Positions 61,363-64,000 of a stretch of 64,000 nucleotides of DNA are shown here, piece by piece; the stretch's first letter is position 1; every line of letters starts with the position of its first letter. The stretch lies in NCBI GenBank assembly GCA_035512155.1, contig DATKEN010000031.1, positions 1 through 64,000 on the forward strand, given 5' to 3'. The position numbers and the translations under genes are program-made. The notes below the pieces were generated by a model that had not been told where the DNA came from, searched no databases, and was given only the letters and a program-made list of their open reading frames with translations. This stretch comes from JABCYV01 sp035512155. GTDB lineage: Bacteria; Acidobacteriota; Terriglobia; Terriglobales; Acidobacteriaceae.

Positions 61363-62694
61363 CTATTCCACGCCGCACAACTCCGCGGCGGTCAGTGCAT
61401 AAATCTTCGTGATATTTACCAGAGTCTTGATTTTGACTTTCTCGCCCTCGGCGTCGCGCGGGCCGCTGGAAGGGCCATAATTCACGGTTTCGATGCCATA
61501 CCGGCTGAGCACGCTGGCATCTGAACACCAGACCACAACCTGCCGGTCAGGAGGCTTGCCCATGATGCGCGAATGATTGGCGTCAATCGCCTTGATCATC
61601 TCGTGCTCTTCGCTGATGCGGGCGCCGGGAACGGAAACGTACGTCTCGAACCCCAATCCCCAGTCGGGATGTTTCTTCTCCAAATCGAAGAAAAGTTGCT
61701 GAATGTCACGGCGTGCATCACTCATCGAGATGGTCGGCGGAACGCGCACATCCAAAAAGAGATCAGTCTTCTCCGGTGTCCGGCTGGCACGCCAGGGGTG
61801 ACCGCCACGAATGCCGCCGAGATTCACAATCGCTTTCCGTCCGCCGTAAGACGCCTTCTTCTCCCACTCCGCGATCCACTCCACGACGGCGTCCAGCACT
61901 TTGTGCATACGGCGGATGGAGTTCATTTCTTCCCGCCCTTCGCAGAAAGCGGTGTGCACGTAAATGCCTGTGCAAGAAATGCGCACCCACAGCGACCCAA
62001 AGTGTTCGAGCACGATATGCATATCGGTGGGCTCGCCAAGAATGCACATATCCGGCACGATGCCGTGGTTCACCAGGTAGTGCGTGCCGTAGCCATAGCC
62101 GCGGTATTCCTTGCCCTTAAACTCGCCCCACTGGGTTTTTTCGATCTCCCCTGCCACCGCCGCGATGATGACATCGCCCTTCAATTTGACGCCTGCACGC
62201 TGCAGCGCCTGGACCGCGTGGGTATAGCAGACCAGTGCGCCTTTCATGTTGTAAATGCCCAGGCCGTAGATCATTCCGTTCTTCACCACCGCGTTGGGCT
62301 TGTAGCCAATGCCGGTGAGAAAATCTTCGCGGCCGGTGTTGGAAGTATCCATGTGGCCGTTGAACATCAGGTTCCGGCCTCCTCCGCTCCCCACCCAGCG
62401 ACCTACCACGTTGGCGCGGCCTTCCTCCACTTCCTGCCAGGTCACGTTGAGACTGAGGCGACGCAGCGCATCCTGCATGTAGTGCGCCATCTGCAGTTCT
62501 TCGCCCGTAGGGCTGGGAATGTTGATGACGTCGCGACACACTGCGACAATCTCGTCCTCTTTGACCTCGGCGAGGATTCTGTCAATGAGCTTCGCGTCCA
62601 AGCCGTCGGTTTTCCTTGTGGGCTTCAAGTGCTCTCGCGCCTCCGAGTCACGCGGGCGAGCTCCCTTCATGTCGCTCAGGGCGGGTCCGCGCAC
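61363..62694 (-). CDS. M20-family amidohydrolase (ArgE/DapE/ACY1-like)
   Basis: 443-aa metal-dependent deacylase or peptidase. Seen: VAVCRDVINIPSPTGEELQM, NLMFNGHMDTSNTGREDFL (His and Asp ligands), YGLGIYNMKGALVCYTHAVQ, IIAAVAGEIEKTQWGEFKGK, DMCILGEPTDMHIVLEHFGS, and YVHTAFCEGREEMNSIRRMH in the lid domain. DMKGA/EE positions read NMKGA and GEIEK, slightly unusual. GTG 62694 lies one base after the upstream stop; ATG 62670 is an alternative start. Probably hydrolyses an N-acyl or amide group in the operon's substrate. Confidence 0.88.
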   Translation of the reverse strand: MRGPALSDMKGARPRDSEAREHLKPTRKTDGLDAKLIDRILAEVKEDEIVAVCRDVINIPSPTGEELQMAHYMQDALRRLSLNVTWQEVEEGRANVVGRWVGSGGGRNLMFNGHMDTSNTGREDFLTGIGYKPNAVVKNGMIYGLGIYNMKGALVCYTHAVQALQRAGVKLKGDVIIAAVAGEIEKTQWGEFKGKEYRGYGYGTHYLVNHGIVPDMCILGEPTDMHIVLEHFGSLWVRISCTGIYVHTAFCEGREEMNSIRRMHKVLDAVVEWIAEWEKKASYGGRKAIVNLGGIRGGHPWRASRTPEKTDLFLDVRVPPTISMSDARRDIQQLFFDLEKKHPDWGLGFETYVSVPGARISEEHEMIKAIDANHSRIMGKPPDRQVVVWCSDASVLSRYGIETVNYGPSSGPRDAEGEKVKIKTLVNITKIYALTAAELCGVE

Positions 62695-62695
62695 A

Positions 62696-63880
62696 CTATT
62701 TACTGGCTAGTCGGAAATCGTCTGGATAGGAACACAGCTTCTCGTTGCCTTTTTCGGTGATCAGGAAATCATCCTCCAGGCGCAGGCCACCGCCGCCGTG
62801 CCAGTAGATTCCTGGTTCGATAGCCAGAACCATGTGTTTCCGAATCGTGCCTCCTCCCGCTTGATGCGCGTAAGGCGGCTCGTGAGCACGCGCTCCGACG
62901 CCGTGACAAATTGGATGAGAAGGCTGTCCAGGATATCCGCCTTCCGCAATGCGCGCACGAATCAAACGATCGAGATCAGGAAAACTTGCGCCGTCGCGCG
63001 CGTGGGCAACCCCTTCGTTAAAGACCTTGAGCAACAGATCAAGCAGTTTGTGATACTCCGGCGTGAGGTCGCCTGGGCAGGCATTCTTGGTGAGGTCGGT
63101 CCAATAGCCGTCCACGCACACCCAGATTTCAAAAAGCGTCGGTTCATTCTTCTGAATCGGCCGGTCACCCGTAGCCGTAAAGGTCGCGATGCCCTTGCCC
63201 GACCAAACCAAAGTGAAGGCGCGTGCCATCTCCACCTTTCCCTGGTAGCCCACACCGAGCCCGTGCACGAAGCTCTCATACATGCCGCCAACCTCGCTTT
63301 CCTTCATACCCGGGCGCATGTGCTCGCGGGTATATTCCATGGCGAGGGCAGCCAGTTCGTTGGCTAGGCGCATGCGCTCGATTTCCTGAGCAGTCTTGAT
63401 CGCGCGAGCTTCGTTGAGCACCGGGGTCGCATCGACCACCTGACCAGCCACTTTGCGAAAGGCATCAAAATAAAATTGAGTGGGTGTGGTCGGCTCTCCT
63501 ACCATTCGGTCAGCAGACTGCGTGCCCATATTGAGCTCGATCGCGACCCGGTCGGTGAGGCCGCGATGCTTCAGGACTTCGAGCGCGAGATCAAGTGCGC
63601 GGTATTGTGGCGGTCGAGGGTCACTCTCGTCGTAGCCCTTGAACAGCCGAATGTCTTTCGTCCAGGAATTACGCTGCGCGTCTGCGAGTTGCGGCTCGAG
63701 CGCTATCAGTGTAGGCTCGCTCTCGCGGGGAAAGATGACTGCATCATATCCTTTCATGCACCAATAATTGGTGAGATAGACGATGTTATCGGGCGCGCGC
63801 ACCACCAGCGCACTCAGGCTCTGATCCTTCATCAGGGCGCGCACGCGATCCAGTTTCGATTCGTCAATCGGCCAGGGCAT
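62696..63880 (-). CDS. Xaa-Pro aminopeptidase/creatinase-family protein (M24)
   Basis: 394-aa M24 protein, first gene of the minus-strand operon. N-terminal creatinase domain (SALVVRAPDNIVYLTNYWCM), C-terminal catalytic domain (LFEIWVCVDGYWTDLTKNAC, HPICHGVGARAHEPPYA, HMVLAIEPGIYWHGGGGLRL, EDDFLITEKG). Ligands: Glu in place of the first Asp, then Asp (WTD), His, Glu (IEPG), Glu (LEDD), so a metal site can form, unlike in its two relatives nearby. The ectoine hydrolase/creatinase-type N-terminus makes a small non-peptide substrate possible. Confidence 0.88.
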   Translation of the reverse strand: MPWPIDESKLDRVRALMKDQSLSALVVRAPDNIVYLTNYWCMKGYDAVIFPRESEPTLIALEPQLADAQRNSWTKDIRLFKGYDESDPRPPQYRALDLALEVLKHRGLTDRVAIELNMGTQSADRMVGEPTTPTQFYFDAFRKVAGQVVDATPVLNEARAIKTAQEIERMRLANELAALAMEYTREHMRPGMKESEVGGMYESFVHGLGVGYQGKVEMARAFTLVWSGKGIATFTATGDRPIQKNEPTLFEIWVCVDGYWTDLTKNACPGDLTPEYHKLLDLLLKVFNEGVAHARDGASFPDLDRLIRARIAEGGYPGQPSHPICHGVGARAHEPPYAHQAGGGTIRKHMVLAIEPGIYWHGGGGLRLEDDFLITEKGNEKLCSYPDDFRLASK

Positions 63881-64000
63881 CGACTAGGGCCCCTTTCCAT
63901 GCATCGCGACCGCCCGGTTCTCGTCCTTGAAACTCCATGATGTTTCTTGACCTCGGATAAGCCTGTAAATGGCGGTATGCAAAGGCGCTGATACTCCGGC

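Noticed and set aside
61573..62760. Plus-strand open frame of 395 codons
   Set aside because: Antisense to the M20 gene and the end of the M24 gene; His/Val-rich composition typical of the reverse of coding DNA, no family.
1..64000. tRNA, rRNA, insertion sequences, prophage, toxin-antitoxin or defence genes
   Set aside because: Looked for T-loop motifs, transposase and integrase motifs, and nuclease or antitoxin pairs; none was convincing. The unit at 2405-3138 with its operator resembles a toxin-antitoxin layout, but neither protein shows a toxin family.

Overview
The window reads as a chromosomal segment of an uncultured soil-type Acidobacteriota (Terriglobia, Koribacter/Sulfotelmatobacter-like). 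This is an inference from gene content: an Oar-like TonB-dependent receptor with an N-terminal carboxypeptidase-regulatory-like domain, three Hanks-type Ser/Thr kinases (one with TPRs, one with a PD40 propeller, one paired with an ECF sigma factor), an M19-like Tat-exported protein, a bactofilin and several small acidobacterial-type proteins of unknown function. No rRNA, tRNA, CRISPR array, transposase, phage gene or origin was seen. About 56 coding loci are supported; three of them look broken.

Layout. 0-3.2 kb: MOSC protein, a C-terminally truncated EamA transporter, a tail-anchored GAF protein, and a two-gene minus-strand unit preceded by a striking operator-like array (four GTAC boxes at exact 8-bp steps). 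3.3-8.7 kb: TPR kinase, then an ECF sigma factor overlapping a minimal membrane-anchored kinase, then a small membrane protein. 8.8-16.6 kb: rpiA, M19-like dipeptidase, PPOX flavin protein, an exported SAM hydroxide adenosyltransferase, the Oar-like receptor, purine nucleoside phosphorylase. 16.8-21.6 kb: a frameshifted membrane protein, a 750-base non-coding stretch with a diverged duplication, then a PD40 kinase and an Ig-like protein in one unit, with a strong but orphan terminator upstream.

21.7-30.2 kb is the most unusual block: HD-domain protein, MmgE/PrpD, full-length LYS4-type homoaconitase, homoisocitrate/isopropylmalate-type dehydrogenase, a CitD-CitE fusion and CitF, all on the plus strand. 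It looks like a tricarboxylate-processing pathway of unknown substrate. Its junctions are filled with palindromic intergenic repeats and a 4x20-bp minisatellite.

30.3-35 kb: repeat lipoprotein, hybrid histidine kinase, PilZ protein (all minus). 35.2-41.3 kb: a heavy-metal RND efflux operon (CzcCBA type) with a small membrane protein upstream. 41.5-52.9 kb: outer-membrane barrel, DinB-like protein, a TolC-EmrA-EmrB drug-efflux operon ending in a cytidylate-kinase-like gene, Nudix, ABC-F, aldo/keto reductase, bactofilin, MsrB.

53-64 kb: a probable catabolic region. A Tat-exported creatinase-fold protein diverges from a FAH-family hydrolase plus a homocitrate-synthase-like enzyme. A convergent six-gene minus operon encodes an M24 peptidase, an M20 amidohydrolase, a second creatinase-fold protein without metal ligands, a frameshifted lipoprotein, a ketopantoate-reductase-like enzyme and an LLM flavin oxidoreductase. 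The substrate is unknown; the repeated M24/M20 signature suggests hydrolysis of an amide or C-N bond compound.
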